Part shown: one piece after another, positions 12,333-23,524 of the stretch | Position numbering within the stretch: position 1 is the stretch's first letter | How the letters are laid out: every line of letters starts with the position of its first letter | Assembly: GCA_911728455.2 (NCBI GenBank) | Contig: OU452219.1 | Span: 3,408,320 to 3,472,319, forward strand | From: Marthasterias glacialis | Lineage: Eukaryota; Echinodermata; Asteroidea; Forcipulatida; Asteriidae | Direction of reading: 5' to 3' | Length of the DNA: 64,000 nt | Translations under genes and position numbers: made by a program | Notes under the pieces: model-generated | The model's database searches: none | Seen by the model: the letters and a program-made list of their open reading frames with translations, nothing else | What the model was told of the DNA's origin: nothing

Positions 12333-15300
12333 ATACCTCACCATGCAATGCCTCAGATCCTGTATTAGCTTATGGAGTAAACATTAAACTAAAATCGTCC
12401 TCTGCCGTCTTCAAACAAGGGTGCCATCAACATGGTCCATTTCACTTGAACAGTTGAACTTGTAGGAATCCTCCAGGCTAGATTTGACGCACCTCTTCAG
12501 CTGGTGGTACCCATCTTCCAAAAGCAACGATCAGCCTATGGGTCCTTCCTCCACGGTTAGCCTCAATATCTCTAAAAGTCACTTTGAGCAGTTGAACTCG
12601 TAGTAAGAGAATCATTGGCCAGACTTGACGCAGTCTTTCGCCAGCCGGAGACATCACTCAGTCCAAGGGGAATTTGAAGGCCTCGCCATCTTAAAGCAAC
12701 TTAATCTGCGAAAGAAAATTAGCAATTTGTATTCCCAAAAGCTACTTTTTATAGACTTGAGTCTTAGTAACAGTCTTATTACTAAGTAACTCGTCTGAAT
12801 ACTATGTACGAGAAACGTGTCTTACAACCAAGATCAGTTCCTTGTCTTAGATTCATTGACCCTGTACACGGTGCTTTTTCTCCAACAATTTGGATATTTC
12901 CACAGGTCGGGTTGTATGGTGTGTTTGTTGAAAACTAGATGACATGAATGATTCTTTGAAACCATGGACGAATTCAAACCTTCAAAACTGACTATTTTTG
13001 AAAATGTGGGATGAACCTCTCTCTCAAATTTTTAGTTTCAAACTTACCTCGCGGTCTGGGTTGTTGACTTCTGCACATGTATCATCCACCAATGCATATC
13101 ATCGCAAAAGCTCTGGTTATTGTCACCACTAGCACTGCACAACGCTAAAGTGAGGGAAAAATACAATGCCCAAACCACTTTGTTACTTTCTCTTTGCAGT
13201 AGATTTCAAGGAGCACTAAATATGTTATTGTTTCAGGGCGGAGGGTATTACTTTTATTTGGCAGAAGCGCCAAATATTCTTTTAAGCAAATCGATTGGTA
13301 CTTATGATGTTTGTTTTCTCGGTGGTTGGTTGGTTGTTTATACTTACCGTTGTGGAATTGCAAATGAACAATTTCGACTGCTGCAGCAGAAAAAAATGGT
13401 TGTGTCATTTGCTAACCATGGTTACAACGAAAACACCTAAGAAGTTAAAGTTTGTATGTGTACATTTCTTTATGCATGATTTTTTTTCTTTGCAAATTTT
13501 ACAATAAACTGAAGTCTTTTACTTTGTGATCCTCCAAATGTCTGAGTTGTCCAATTGAGTCAGTATATAGTTTCTTTACCAGTAACTCACAACTTACATA
13601 ACCCGATACATTACCCACTCTTGTGCATAACCCCTGTCCCTCAAGGTAGATATCATCCGGCTGATGTACGAACTAGTTCATCAACTTCAAGACGAAAACT
13701 TAATCCCTGGTTAATTAGAATTAAATTAATCAAACAGTTAAAATTTTGGGTCACATGAAGCCAGAGGTTTGTAATACTTTACCTTACCAACTGTCATCAT
13801 CTATAGGGTTCCCAGCATGAGTTTCCACCATAGCACAGTGCCACAACATCCACTATCATGAAGGCAAAAAACAAAAAAACAAGAAAGGTTATTAGACCAT
13901 GGGTGGCAAGGTTTGAATAGTAAGCTGTTGAAAGAAAGGTTAGATGCTGTGGAGATAATAAAGGATTGGAAAAGGTTAGAGCTGTGGAGGGAAAGGTTAT
14001 TTTGTTCACACTTACGATATTCACGTTACTTAACTTATTTCAGTTTATTGCGCGTTTGCTCCATGCTTAACCTTTGCTGTAAACGTCTGACCTCACTGAC
14101 CTCTGGTGTAGGTTTACTGTCAAACTGTCATCAGGTGTCCAAATGCACAATAGCGATATACGACAACATCCGCTTCGGAAAGACTGTGGAAAACAAAAAC
14201 AGTTAAGAGCCTGTGGAAGGAAAGGTTATTTTTATTTCACTCTTACCCTAATACTTTACCTTTTACTATACTTAACCTTTGCTGTAAACACCTGACCTCA
14301 ATGACCTCGCTGACCTCTGGTAACGCACAAGGGACTTCAAAGGGAGATCCGTCAGTCTACTCAAATTTTGCGCTTACTGATGACGGCGTTACTTAGTCTT
14401 GCTTCAAAACGTTATAGGAGGGGCATCGTTTTTAGCCCTTTTAGCCCTTGAATGAAATACAAATTAATGAAAAGGACTGTATTTCCACAAAAGCAACATG
14501 AAAATCAAGACTAAGTAATACCGTAAACAGTCACATTATACTTTACCCGTGAACCTGCTGGAAGAGTAGAGAGTTAGTCTTATAACTAGGCCAACACTAT
14601 CATTACTCTAGGCCTTACTCTCTTAACATTCATACATACCAGCTGAGCACCGCTGGCATCGTCTTTTCCATCGCTGGTCTCTCTTCGTCATCTTTCCTTT
14701 CATTCACCAATTCTCTCTTCCTGTTAGTTGTATCCTTTGTCTTTTTCTTTTTCTTTCCCTACTTAGGGGGCCTACTTATGTATTTTAATCACAGAGCTCG
14801 CAAATGGAATAATGGAAACTTTTTCCCAACATGCGCTTTAAGCTTGAAAACATATAGATTTGCATTCTGTAACTGTAACTTTTTGTGCTTGCAGCGAGTT
14901 TTTTTCTATATTATTAATTTCCTTCGGTTTCGTTTGTTCTAACTTATCAAACGAGTGAGCGTAACAGCAAATGTTAAGCTATTGTGTTAGGCCTTTTTGT
15001 ATTGCCTTTTTTGCTATATCAAAATTTAATGTAAACAGTTGATGTCATTTACCTTCAGTGAAAAAAATAATAGCCACGTTCAGAATTGATAGTAGGAAAT
15101 GTAAACATTAATTTAGCTTGTCTAAATTATTTGTTTAATATTCCAAAATCAAATCAATGCAGCCGTGACTATTTGAATGCTGGTTATGTGAGATTATACT
15201 GAGAGATTATAGGACAATTATAGTGAGATTATAATGACGCAAGATTCATGGGTTTTGTGCCCACAGTACAAAGCGCATGCGCGAAAACATTTTGTATTTG

Positions 15301-18300
15301 GTGCAGAATCCAACCGAATATTTTTCCGTCGTTTGACGCAATTTTGTCAAGTTATAATGAAGTTATAGTTGGATTTTGCACTCATCTTGTATAAACATTA
15401 CGCTTTTGAATAACAAAATCATGACAATTATAATTAAACATGACAACTGGCGACTTAAAGTTCCAACACCATCCGAAATTTCCAGTAAGACTAGTCTTCT
15501 AATTAAAAAGCATCATTGGCTTCGACCAATATGCAAATCAAGAAACACCAAGACAGTGACGTAACCTTGACTACTGATTGGGACAACATCAACAAGTTAG
15601 TCGAACGCCATGTAGAGGGTGGGGTGTTACAAAAAGGGGAGGTGACCTGCAAGAAAATGGTTAGATCTTCGCTTACCGTTCGCCGTCTTCAAACTCTATT
15701 ACCAAACATCGACGACCTTCATCACGCTTGTAGCCAAACCCATACCACACAATCCATAGATCTTCAAACTCACTGGTAATAACAGCAAACAGTGTAAAGG
15801 ACTTGTAACTCTCCAACAGTTCAATAAGTGTCTCTTGAGTCTTTGCTGTAAGACGGGTGCTCTATCTCCGCGGCATCGTCCGCCTCAGGTCGGTGGTTCC
15901 GTGTGTAGGTCCACGCCAGTCGAGTTTAGTCCACCGCTTTCAGTTTCACACTTGACTTGAGAAAACAACCGTTTCAGATAAATACAACCCCATCATCAAT
16001 GCTGCAGTTACAGGGGGTAAATAAACTAAAGTTTTACATCTTTGTAGGTTTGTTATCGCTGTCAAACATCTCTTCAGCCAGATGTTATAAATGATGCTTG
16101 CTCCCTCGACATCACAATGCTAGCCTGGCTTCGGTCGTGGAGCTTTCATGCTGCGGTCTACCATGTCTACGGCAATTCACCGGAGCTCTCTCCAGCCACT
16201 CGCGTGCTCAACACCGAAGATTTGTCGTCACCATTCCCGAGTTAACTCCGTGGAGCTCGCGATATGCACTAAAGGGCTCAACGGTGAATTTTGTTCTGAA
16301 TGTTGAGTTCGTAAAAAAAAAAAAACTTCCTTAGGCTATTTCTCGCCCGTGAAAGAATTGCACAAGGTCACTCATTCTAGTATTCAGTGTCCTCAGTCAA
16401 GTCGGCCCAAGCCTCGTTTCATTTCATCAGATAATGTATGTGTCACTGATATCAGCTATAATTGCCAAATTCTATCTAAATGTACATAGTTTTGGCTAAG
16501 TTCAAAATAATGATAAATTATCGGTAAAGTTCACCAAAAAAAAAAAACCGCGACGTCCGAATCCCGTGTCAGAGCCGAGAAGTACGGCCACACTGCCTCC
16601 CACTGCTGCCACGGCGAATTCTGGAAAATACCATGCACCAAGTACCCGGCCGTGTTCTGAGAGTGAATACTTTGAAAACGTGCACAAAATTCTTGATTTG
16701 CATAACAATGTAGGTACTCTCTCAGGTTGCGTTTAACGGGGGTAACCCTCTTGTCCTAAGAATGTACGCAATCTCCATAATAAAGAAAGTCCGTTTTTGA
16801 GTTGCTCTGCTTGAATGTGAACAGATGTTACCACCATTTAACGGCCGAGGGAATTCGATGCTTCTCAACACCTGTGAATATTATACTCAATCGTAATAAA
16901 GAGCAACTGCAGAAGTGTTATTGTTGAGATCCCGGATTCTTGAATGCAACCTCCCTCCGTCTCTGTTGCGTAACTCATGGGGATCATGGGGATGGGAGTG
17001 GCATGTCGGAGGCAAACAATTAGGGTATACTTTGAGGCTCTACCAATGCAGTTGAGAAACAATTTGCAAGAAACATAAGACGTGGGCTCCAGACTAGCTG
17101 TTTATTAATTGGTGCGCTGAACCAGTTTTTGTTTTAAACTGTCGTAATTATAGTCGCAGGTTATGCACAAAAGATGTTTCGAAACAAATCTTATATTTTA
17201 TTTATTCCCTTAGCGGGGTGGGTGGGGCTATTATACTATACCAATTGAATAGAGTTACAATGTAGGCTTTGCTGAACCATTAATTTTATGCATTTATAGT
17301 CTGGGTAGTTTTAGGACTGGCCTGATTTTTCCCCCCTTTTTTCGCCAACAGATTTAAAATAGCGGCCATCTACTGATCGATTGTCAGTTTATTTTTCTTC
17401 GATTTCATGGGATGGGGGTTGGATGGGTCTCAATTAGCTCCACCCCTTCCCTCCCCTATCATGATCAACTCCGGTTATGCCACTGGGCCTATTCCCTTAA
17501 GGCCTACCCTTCAAAAATAGTTATCGTTTGGCCTTGTCATATTTTTTTTTATAAAAATAAGAAAGGGAAAATTAATTTGACATAGAACTTTATGAATAAC
17601 AGACCACTGGGAAAGCAAGTATAATACCTCCTTCAAATTTTTTGACGTCATTTTTCAAAGCTATAGGCCTACCTTTCCAGACGTTGTAGAGAGGGAAATT
17701 AGGTTAATAAATACCCACTCATGAGATGCACACTGTTACATTTCGTGACACAATTTGTAAAATTGACATAAAGAAAAGGTAACACTCTACAAGAATAAAT
17801 ACATTTCATCTGAATACAGTTTAATGGTGAATCTTGAAACATATAGAACTAAACACATTATGTCGAAACTCTGGTACTGATTTTAGCATTTTTTTTACAA
17901 GCTAAAAAGAGGTGGTACAACAATGGAAAAAAGACTGTCATTTCAAAATGTTTTTTCAGAATAATCACATTATTCACTTCATTTCAAAACTACTTCTGCC
18001 TAACTATTCTTTACAAAAATTAATCAAAATGGTGCCAAGTTTTAAAACTGACATTTTATTGGCGACACTTTTTCATAAATCAAAACGTAACGGTAGCCCC
18101 ATCATAAACGCGAGTGTCCAGAGTATTTTTTTTTTGCTCGTCCAGAAACCAAGTCTGTACCACCCCTTCATATTTACACCATTGGTGATTAACTCTTGTT
18201 ATAAATTCTCAGACACATATTTTCAATCATGAAAGATTCAAATTTATGCTATAAAATTAACGACTCAAAACATGTTGAAAGCATCATTATCCACATTTTA

Positions 18301-18900
18301 ATTTACAAACATAAATAATAGATTTACCCTCAAAACAAAAGCGCACCAACTTTTGGGCATACTTTGGCCACGCTCTTGGACGGTTACAAATTTGGCTAGT
18401 AAATAAAGGACCGGTTTTATGATTTGTTTCTGCAAAGTGTCATGGTGTATTCCTTCTTTTTTCTTCATGTTTGCGTACCAAAACAAGTGAGACTATTGGG
18501 AATAATAGGGGAAGAGGAAGTTATGTTTGCCTTGCAACGGATTCATTTACCCCTCCCTGTTCTTAGCTGTGCTGTGAAGAGACTTGCGTTTATATCTCGC
18601 CATGTCTTGTTTCTGAGCATCAGGGCAGGTTTCTATCCCTTCAAAAAGTAGCCCACACCTTGAGTGGCCTTTGGCCCTTGTGATGGGTGAACCGCATTAA
18701 GAAATAAAAAATAAAAAATACATCTTTCCATTCTACAATCAATATAAACTTATCCCACAAAAATCACTGGATTGTACTAATCCTTTCCCAAACTGTTCAA
18801 GGTGGATTTCTATAGAAAGGATAACATTAAAGTTGAAGAGTTTGTTTCGTGATTGCATTGCAGCATTATTGGAACCAGACTGTGTCTCTCGAAACCTGCT
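12333..18900. other. Intergenic, no gene recognised
   Basis: No frame shows a recognised domain. A partial duplication lies at 13975-14335, and AT-rich DNA fills most of 14900-18300. Short open frames (for example 15376-15779 and 13120-13440) lack homology I can recognise and lack convincing splice context. Confidence 0.4.
13975..14335. repeat. Imperfect direct duplication with TGACCTC motifs
   Basis: Two half-copies of about 130 bases begin GAAAGGTTATTTT and end with CTTTGCTGTAAAC then CTGACCTCA(A/C)TGACCTC. The copies lie at about 13990-14107 and 14219-14325. Repeated TGACCT hexamers at short spacing look like nuclear-receptor half-sites, but duplication alone may explain them. Confidence 0.5.
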
Positions 18901-18902
18901 GG

Positions 18903-19447
18903 GGACAATTTCATGGCGTTGCTTACCAAGGAACGCCGCACTGAATGTGACCCTATTGGCCAAAATCACCTGACGTCATCATCACATTAATCTTGGTTGC
19001 GCCACTTTGGAAGTCAATGTCACACTGTGGGTAAAGTTTGAAGCTTTGCATGGTGTGAAGGATAATAGAAAACTAAAACTAGTAAACTAGTAAAACTGGT
19101 AAACTAGTAAACTTGCGGAGAACCATGTATAAACCTCTTTTGGGGAGGAGTGGTGGCTCTGAATAGAGCCGATGGTCTCCACGGTTTGACCAGTAACTCT
19201 GCTCGTCTTCAACACAGTAGACTGTTCGAAACGTCGAGACAACACCTGCTCTTTTCGAGGCCAACACTACTCCCCAAAAGAGAATTATACATGGTTGTTT
19301 ACTAGTTTTACTAGTTTTAGTTTCCTGTGATGTCACTGTGCTTTATACAGTGTGGCGCGCATTTAAGGCAACGCGGCGTTTACACATAAACCAGGGGTCT
19401 ATGGGAAACTATAAGCACATAATTCCTTAGTAAGTAATACCATGAAA
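18903..19447. repeat. Foldback element split by an inner foldback
   Basis: The left part GGACAATTTCATGGCGTTGC and the right end AATACCATGAAACTGCGACC are inverted to each other. They enclose CCTGACGTCATCATCAC and TTGGTTGCGCCACTTTGGAA on the left and the inserted element 19079-19325 in the middle. Confidence 0.55.
19079..19325. mobile_element. Foldback MITE with CTAGTAAA ends
   Basis: ACTAGTAAACTAGTAAAACT at the left and its complement TTTACTAGTTTTACTAG at the right bracket inner arms ACCATGTATAA..CTCTTTTGGGGAGGAGTGG. The centre has CGAAACGTCGAGACAACACC. A partial relative lies at 59742-59900. No coding capacity. Confidence 0.75.
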
Positions 19448-19454
19448 CTGCGAC

Positions 19455-19646
19455 CTAGTATTGGTTCCAGTTTGGATCGTTTGGTCTTTGTCTAAAGTTG
19501 GCCTAGTATTGGTTCCAGTTTGGATCGTTTGTCCTTTGTCTAAAGCTGGCCTAGTATTGGTTCCAGTTTGGATCGTTTGGTCTTTGTCTAAAGCTGGCCT
19601 AGTATTGGTTCCAGTTTGGATCGTTTGGTTTTTGTCTAAAGCTGGT
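19455..19646. repeat. 48-bp minisatellite, four copies
   Basis: CTAGTATTGGTTCCAGTTTG starts units at 19455, 19503, 19551 and 19599. The period is exactly 48, so one plus-strand frame stays open and reads VPVWIVWSLSKAG in each unit. The open frame follows from the period and is not evidence for a protein. Confidence 0.92.
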
Positions 19647-20230
19647 CTAAAGTCAGATCAACATCTCTCCAACACTTATTAAATGAAAATGTCAACCCTC
19701 CCCCATTGATCGTTCCCCTCACACTTTGAATGGTAAATCGGTTGCATCTTATTTAGACTGGTTCCCGGTCCCTACACCGTTCTCTTCTGTCTGTATTATA
19801 GGGACCGGTAGCTACTACCTATATGGCGCTTTTGATAGGCCCTCGATTGCGCGGGCGCAGTAATAATTTTCCAGTTTTAGAAATGACGCTGGCTATGCTC
19901 GTGACATGTGCATGTTGTTTTTTGACACTAGCACACGTGTGCATCGTAACCCCACCCAGCCATATAGTGAACCACCCTTCAACATCAAAATTCAAGCTAA
20001 ATGTAGAAGAACATCTTAACAAGCGTAATTTCACCTCCATGGTCTGCACAACGGGAGATTCTGTGTCCATCACGTTTTGTGTAAGGCCGCATTGCTTTAT
20101 GTGATTACGTAGACATATATAATTTTTTATGCTAACTCTAATTAGCATATAGCTAATTCTAAGTTTCAAAATTTTTGGAATCGTTTCAAACAAAACAAAA
20201 TTGCCCATTGAAAATCACTACGACAGTGGC

Positions 20231-20410
20231 AATAGACCTTTATCATGGTGCCGCCATCTTGATTTTCTCCCATTCAAACCAATGTAACCAGACCGAGGCT
20301 GGAAGGGCAAAAAGTCTGGTTCCTTTTTGTACAATGAATATTAGCATCTATTACTGTTATTGCATACAGGAAACATGACCAAGATGGTTGCAGCATGATA
20401 AAGGTCTATT
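20231..20410. mobile_element. 180-bp MITE, AATAGACCTTTATCATG ends
   Basis: The left end AATAGACCTTTATCATGGTG is the inverse of the right end CATGATAAAGGTCTATT. Adjacent GCCGCCATCTTG and CAAGATGGTTGCAG extend the inverted pair to about 30 bases. It resembles the ATAGACCTTT-ended element at 39784-40083. Confidence 0.8.
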
Positions 20411-20504
20411 TTGGACTACAGAAAAAAAACACCCGGGCATTAAGGGAAAGTACGTCGTCAATGTTTTGGGAAATGTAAACTAAATTTGAATTAGAAAATT
20501 TAAT

Positions 20505-20640
20505 TTGTATATAATCAGGTAGGGACCACTGAAAACCCAATCCAACTGCGGGTTCCGGTCTCTGGCCAGATTCGAACCAGGTCCACAGAGGTGTACAGCA
20601 GGGTAACATACCACTAAGCCAGCCAAATTGACAAACATTT
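20505..20640 (-). mobile_element. tRNA-derived SINE copy, antisense
   Basis: Reverse complement of the GGGTTTTC family: AACCCAATCCAACTGCGG then B box ATTCGAACCAGG and the A-box side CCACTAAGCCAGCC. Confidence 0.65.
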
Positions 20641-20914
20641 TACCACAGGTTTACACTATGAAAGTCAAGATACCGTTACCCACTTTTAAGGTATCTTTTC
20701 CCCCATAAGTACTTTCCGTTACCATTCTGTAAATAACAAAACAGCTGTCACTAACATTCATAAATACACCTACATACATAGTCAAGGCTTTTAAGTTTTA
20801 AATCAGAAGAAAGGCACAGCATTGGAAAAAAGGTAAAACATAATTATTTTATCAATTATTCCAAATCGATTTCAAAGCTAAACATGTGACAATGGTAACA
20901 TGTATCTTTTTTAT

Positions 20915-21035
20915 TATTAATATGAAAACCCAACCCACATAGTGACCCCTGGCGGGATTCGAACCGGGTACACCAGAGGTGAAAAGCGAGGAAAGTACCG
21001 CTACGCCAACCTGACCGCCCTGAATGCTGTACCTT
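20915..21035 (-). mobile_element. tRNA-derived SINE copy, antisense
   Basis: AAACCCAACCCACATAGTG, B box GATTCGAACCGGG and A-box side GCTACGCCAACCTGACC identify a second antisense copy of the same family. Confidence 0.65.
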
Positions 21036-21469
21036 TCCATAAATTAATGTCACAATAAATATTTTACAACGTACATTATTACTCAGCCTCCGGTGTTTAC
21101 AGCCAGACATGTCCAACATACTTTTATATCATCTTTATTGCATGAATATTTACACCAAGAAGATCATTTACATTTGTTACTTTTGTGAACTTCTATCGGT
21201 AATGGAATAACAAGTAAAACGTGCAGCCAGTCAGCATAATTCATTAGTGTAAAATTTCCAACGTTTATATTGTTGATATCTTTACTCAAAATCAAGGGTT
21301 TTTAGAATAGAATTGAAGATATAAATTCAGTGAAATGATGTCATTTTACATGAAAACACTACCATTACATTTATTTCACGTCCTATACTTCATTAATACT
21401 TAAGGGTAGTGGAAGGGGAAGCGGTGGTTGGGCAAAATTTCCGTGTACATGTACATGTAATTATACATT

Positions 21470-21783
21470 GTCTGCAAAAGAAATAAAAAACATAAATCTT
21501 CACAGATTTACATTTATACCTTACATCGTATAAAGATAATGATGGTAGAAAACTTTTTAATAATAAATAAAATGTGACCATAAATTAATTTTCGTCTCAG
21601 TAAGACGAAAACTCTGCCTAAGAATACGTACAAAAATGCTCAATGCATTTTTCCCGTTTTCTTGCAAATGAAACCATGAAATGAGCTGAAATTTCCACGG
21701 GTTGGTTTTATTACATATATTTTAATTTGTGCAAAGAATGGCAACATTAACAGGGACTTTATCAATGTCGAGCTGGGGCTTTA
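21470..21783. mobile_element. MITE of the TTTAAAGCCCCAGCTC family, partial
   Basis: Shares TATAAAGATAATGATGG, the palindromic TTTCGTCTCAGTAAGACGAAA and the right end CAATGTCGAGCTGGGGCTTTA with the fuller copies at 24133-24484 and 47229-47993. The left end is not clear. Confidence 0.6.
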
Positions 21784-21956
21784 TGCAATCTGCACATCAT
21801 ACCTTCACAACTTTTGGTTAAAAAAACAAGAATAAACACTGTTTTATAGTGGTCAGGGACTGCGACCGTGCCGTGGTGGAGTGGCTTGCGTATCTTTATG
21901 AATCAGAGGGCTACAGCGGCAGGTTTAACCTAACCAGGAGGCTAACGACAATCAGC

Positions 21957-22170
21957 CCCCAGGGGTGAATTTTACAAAACTAGTCCTAACTTATGACTAG
22001 TCCTATAAGTTAGGAAATCGTCGTAACTCGAGATAAGCCTAATCTTAGCGCTTTATGAAATCCACACCTGGGGTGGATTTCACAAAGCGCTAGGACTAGT
22101 CTTATCTCGAGTTAGGATGAGTAACTAGTCCTAAATTATAGGACTAGTCCATAATCCACCCCTGGATCTC
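21957..22170. repeat. Two abutting inverted foldback units (ACTAGTCCTAA type)
   Basis: 21957-22073 and 22075-22168 are near inverted copies. Each has ACTAGTCCTAA, AACTCGAGATAAG and AGCGCTTTGTGAAATCCACC-like ends. The junction CACCTGGGGTGGATTTCAC is itself palindromic, so the pair could form a long hairpin. Confidence 0.7.
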
Positions 22171-22554
22171 CAGGTTGGGGGTTCGAGGTGGGGCTAACCA
22201 CACCACTCCGGAAAAAAAACAAAGCACATTATACGAAGCCTTATGTACCTCCCAGTTTCAAAACTCAAGCAACTTCTGCTTCTTAGTCATACACAAACAA
22301 CTTGGACAAACTTTTTTTTTTCGGTGATGGTGTAATGCGATATAAAACATTTGGAGTGATGTTTTCTCTGGACTTTCAAAAATCTTTATAGATACTTCAA
22401 GTGCATAGTCAAATGCTGTTCTACATTGCACAATTATTACATCTCAATAACTTTTTAAATATTAACTATTCGTGTATTAAACATTTATTTATTTACTTTT
22501 ATTACACATCCACTAGCACAAAAGCCAATAATGGGATGAATAGATGATGAAGAA

Positions 22555-22720
22555 ATGTTCAGTTTTAGATGTTGGAGGAAAACCCAAAATAGGAGAAAAC
22601 CCACTCAATCAAGTAGGGACTGCAAATGCAAGCCACATGCAAGGCTCTGGTCTGAGTCAGTACTCGAACCGGGGTCCACACAGGTGAAAGCATCCCACAT
22701 CTCCCAGCAGCTGCTGATGT
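22555..22720 (-). mobile_element. tRNA-derived SINE copy, antisense
   Basis: GGAGGAAAACCCAAAATAGG, AACCCACTCAATCAAGTAGG and B box ACTCGAACCGGGGTCC match the family at 3148. Confidence 0.65.
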
Positions 22721-23524
22721 TTTGATTTGTCTATCATTTACTTTCCTTGGCAATTATTTTTTAAGTATTTGTAATCCTGCATACCTTTAAAAAAATTGTA
22801 AACGCTGTACTTCGTAATTAAAATAAGACTTCTATAGTGTGAATAATCATCTCGGATAAAATAACACTCAAAATAATTTAGTACCTATTCATATTAGGAA
22901 ATTCAAAACACTTTCTACAACAATTAATATTACATATTTTTTACCCTTTGCTCTGACAAAATCAACAAATAACAAGAAAGGTTCAAATTTTAAAATAGCC
23001 ATTTTGTTCCGTAAACTCTTCCACATTTAAAGCTCGCACAATGAGAGACTTCGATCTCGCTTTCCAGTGAAAAATGTATAAAATGACAACTAAAGCAGTG
23101 TACACGTTCACGATGGATTTGCATCGTTACGTCACTCATCTGCTTGCAAGAACCGCCGGCAAGCTAGCGTGCCTTTTGCTTTGCCAATACAATTAGCAGT
23201 GTTTATGAAATAGACACTGTGTCAAGGGTCGCTCTGTAGGCATAAACGTTTGCTTACAGACTGTATGAAATTGGGCCCAACTTCCTACAACAGAAACAAA
23301 ATAATGCGATTAAATATATGTTCAGCATAAACAAGATGCCAGCAAAAAAGGCTGTACGAGGGCATTAAAAAGTTTAGTGGTTTTTAACTAGCAAAGCAAA
23401 TATTTTGTTCAGCAATATTTCCTGCTATATTAGACAGAGCCTAGATTGAGCCTAGAAAACAAAACCACAATGTTAAGTGTAATACTTGCACTTTGTATGC
23501 GGTCAAAACAGATGAGTGAAGCAT

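Noticed and set aside
15376-15779. Two overlapping frames as a possible exon
   Set aside because: No recognised domain, no convincing acceptor or donor, and the composition is like the surrounding intergenic DNA.
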